The position numbers and the translations under genes are program-made. From NCBI GenBank assembly GCA_045130235.1, contig JBGUPJ010000047.1, positions 1-41,016 of the forward strand: a stretch of DNA of 41,016 bases, read 5' to 3'. Each line of letters starts with the position of its first letter. Positions within the stretch are counted from its first letter, which is position 1. This document shows, one piece after another, positions 40,015-41,016 of the stretch. The stretch comes from UBA1756 sp045130235 (GTDB lineage Bacteria > Bacteroidota > Bacteroidia > Bacteroidales > WCHB1-69). The notes beneath the pieces were generated by a model that searched no databases, was not told the DNA's origin, and was given only the letters and a program-made list of their open reading frames with translations.

Positions 40015-41016
40015 ATGAAAAAAATAGTCTTCTTGATGTTCCTGCTGTGTGTGGGAATGAATGTTTTGCTGGCACAGATTGCGGCGCCGACGCTGAACTC
40101 ACCAGCGGATGGCTATGTGTATCCCAGCACGGTAAAGCCACTTTTGAAGATAAATTCCGTTTCAGGAGCAAGTTACTATATGTTCCATTGGTCGGAGGAC
40201 CCAACTTTTTCCACCTACGACAGCTACACCATGTCGTCTTCGTACACGGGATTGAATGTGAACGGATTGAAATTTGGCACGACGTACTACTGGCGGGTTT
40301 ATGCCATCACGGCCAACTATGCCGACACGTCGGCCGCTTCGGCGGTGCGGAGCTTCACCACCAGCAACGAACCCACGTTGTCATCGCCAAGCGACGGCTA
40401 CGTTAATACCAGTGCCGTTCAACAAGTTGTCTCATGGAATACCGTCACCGGTGCGGGACATTACATTCTGGCGTGGGACACCGTACCCACTTTTGACTCA
40501 CCGATAGCCCGCACATATTCCACCACATCAACATCTATAACAATTACGCCCTTAAAATTCGGCACCACCTACTATTGGAGAGTTTGCGCTACAAATAGTT
40601 ACGATAGTGACACTTCGGCATGGTCGGCAGTGCGGAGTTTCACCACCACGGACGGGATCCCCACTTTGTCTTCCCCCAGCGACGGCTACGTTAATACCAG
40701 TGCTGTTCAACAAGGTGTCTCTTGGAATTCCGTCACCGGTGCGGGACATTACATTCTGGCGTGGGACACATTGCCCACTTTTGACTCACCGATAGCCCGC
40801 ACATATTCCACCACATCAACAGCTATAACAATTACGCCCTTAAAATTCGGCACCACCTATTATTGGCGAATTAGGAGCACCAACAGCGATAACAGCGACA
40901 CCTCGTCATGGTCGGAAGTGTGGCATTTCACCACCACGAACGGCGTACCCACGCTTTCCTCTCCCTCCAACGGTTCCACCAGCACCGTCATTAGGCCGAC
41001 TTTGTATTACAACACT
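40015..41016 (+). CDS. Secreted FN3-like repeat protein (partial, runs off the window)
   Basis: The first 334 codons of a larger gene, open to the last base. Translation gives a signal peptide (MKKIVFLMFLLCVGMNVLLAQ) followed by consecutive beta-sandwich repeats of about 96 residues. Each starts PTLSSPSDGYVN-like and contains an FGTTYYWRV phrase and a closing SFTT. Three complete repeats and the start of a fourth are visible. The repeats resemble fibronectin type III modules in Bacteroidota surface proteins. A T9SS sorting domain would be expected at the unseen C-terminus. No enzymatic motif is visible. Confidence 0.85.
   Translation, partial: MKKIVFLMFLLCVGMNVLLAQIAAPTLNSPADGYVYPSTVKPLLKINSVSGASYYMFHWSEDPTFSTYDSYTMSSSYTGLNVNGLKFGTTYYWRVYAITANYADTSAASAVRSFTTSNEPTLSSPSDGYVNTSAVQQVVSWNTVTGAGHYILAWDTVPTFDSPIARTYSTTSTSITITPLKFGTTYYWRVCATNSYDSDTSAWSAVRSFTTTDGIPTLSSPSDGYVNTSAVQQGVSWNSVTGAGHYILAWDTLPTFDSPIARTYSTTSTAITITPLKFGTTYYWRIRSTNSDNSDTSSWSEVWHFTTTNGVPTLSSPSNGSTSTVIRPTLYYNT
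40393..40866 (+). repeat. 288-bp tandem repeat, nearly identical over 186 bp
   Basis: Copies beginning at 40393 and 40681 (period 288 bp, 96 codons) match over about 186 bp with nine mismatches counted by eye. After that the identity falls off sharply although the encoded fold continues. A more divergent copy precedes them (from about 40090) and another follows (from about 40955). Confidence 0.88.

Overview
The window comes from a Bacteroidota genome, most likely order Bacteroidales. Evidence: a repeated TAnnTTTG -7 promoter element, near-absence of Shine-Dalgarno sequences, several exported proteins ending in type IX secretion (T9SS) sorting domains, and conserved neighbourhoods such as rsfS-ftsH-LUD-cdsA, ftsQ-ftsA-ftsZ and rpsF-rpsR-rplI. 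I cannot name the genus from sequence alone.

Layout. 0-2.4 kb (minus strand): tmRNA (ssrA), two tandem DUF1573 proteins, aroQ and an FtsB/DivIC-like gene. 2.5-4.8 kb (plus): a pepD-type dipeptidase, then a small DUF5618-like gene whose leader carries a perfect 32-bp palindrome. 4.8-6.0 kb (minus): nadD and gmk, overlapping. 6.1 kb: tRNA-Pro(GGG). 6.3-9.9 kb (minus): two paralogous small T9SS cargo proteins, a SAM hydroxide adenosyltransferase-like protein and a serine hydrolase; the last three form one tight operon. 10-20.8 kb (minus): one gene for a 3,556-residue T9SS surface protein made of SprB-like and HYR-like modules. 21-25.2 kb (minus): rsfS, ftsH, a LUD-domain gene and cdsA. 25.3-30 kb (plus): two adjacent T9SS trypsin-like proteases followed by a WbqC-family gene that begins inside the stop codon of the second protease. 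30-33.8 kb (minus): ftsQ-ftsA-ftsZ. 34.2-35.4 kb (plus): rpsF-rpsR-rplI. 35.5-39.8 kb: a phosphodiester-glycosidase-like lipoprotein, a small acidic lipoprotein, and an operon of 5'-nucleotidase, HAD hydrolase and PnuC that may salvage pyridine nucleotides. 40 kb to the end: the start of a repeat-rich secreted protein cut by the window edge.

How it fits together: housekeeping modules (division, ribosome, membrane protein quality control, trans-translation) alternate with cell-surface and secreted proteins. I see no CRISPR array, phage, transposase or classical defence system. The most interesting signals are regulatory or architectural: perfect Shine-Dalgarno sites found only before rpsR and rplI, a textbook intrinsic terminator inside the wbqC coding sequence, an FtsZ with a Lys in its glycine-rich GTP-binding loop and a tail beyond its usual C-terminal peptide, and the giant modular surface protein.
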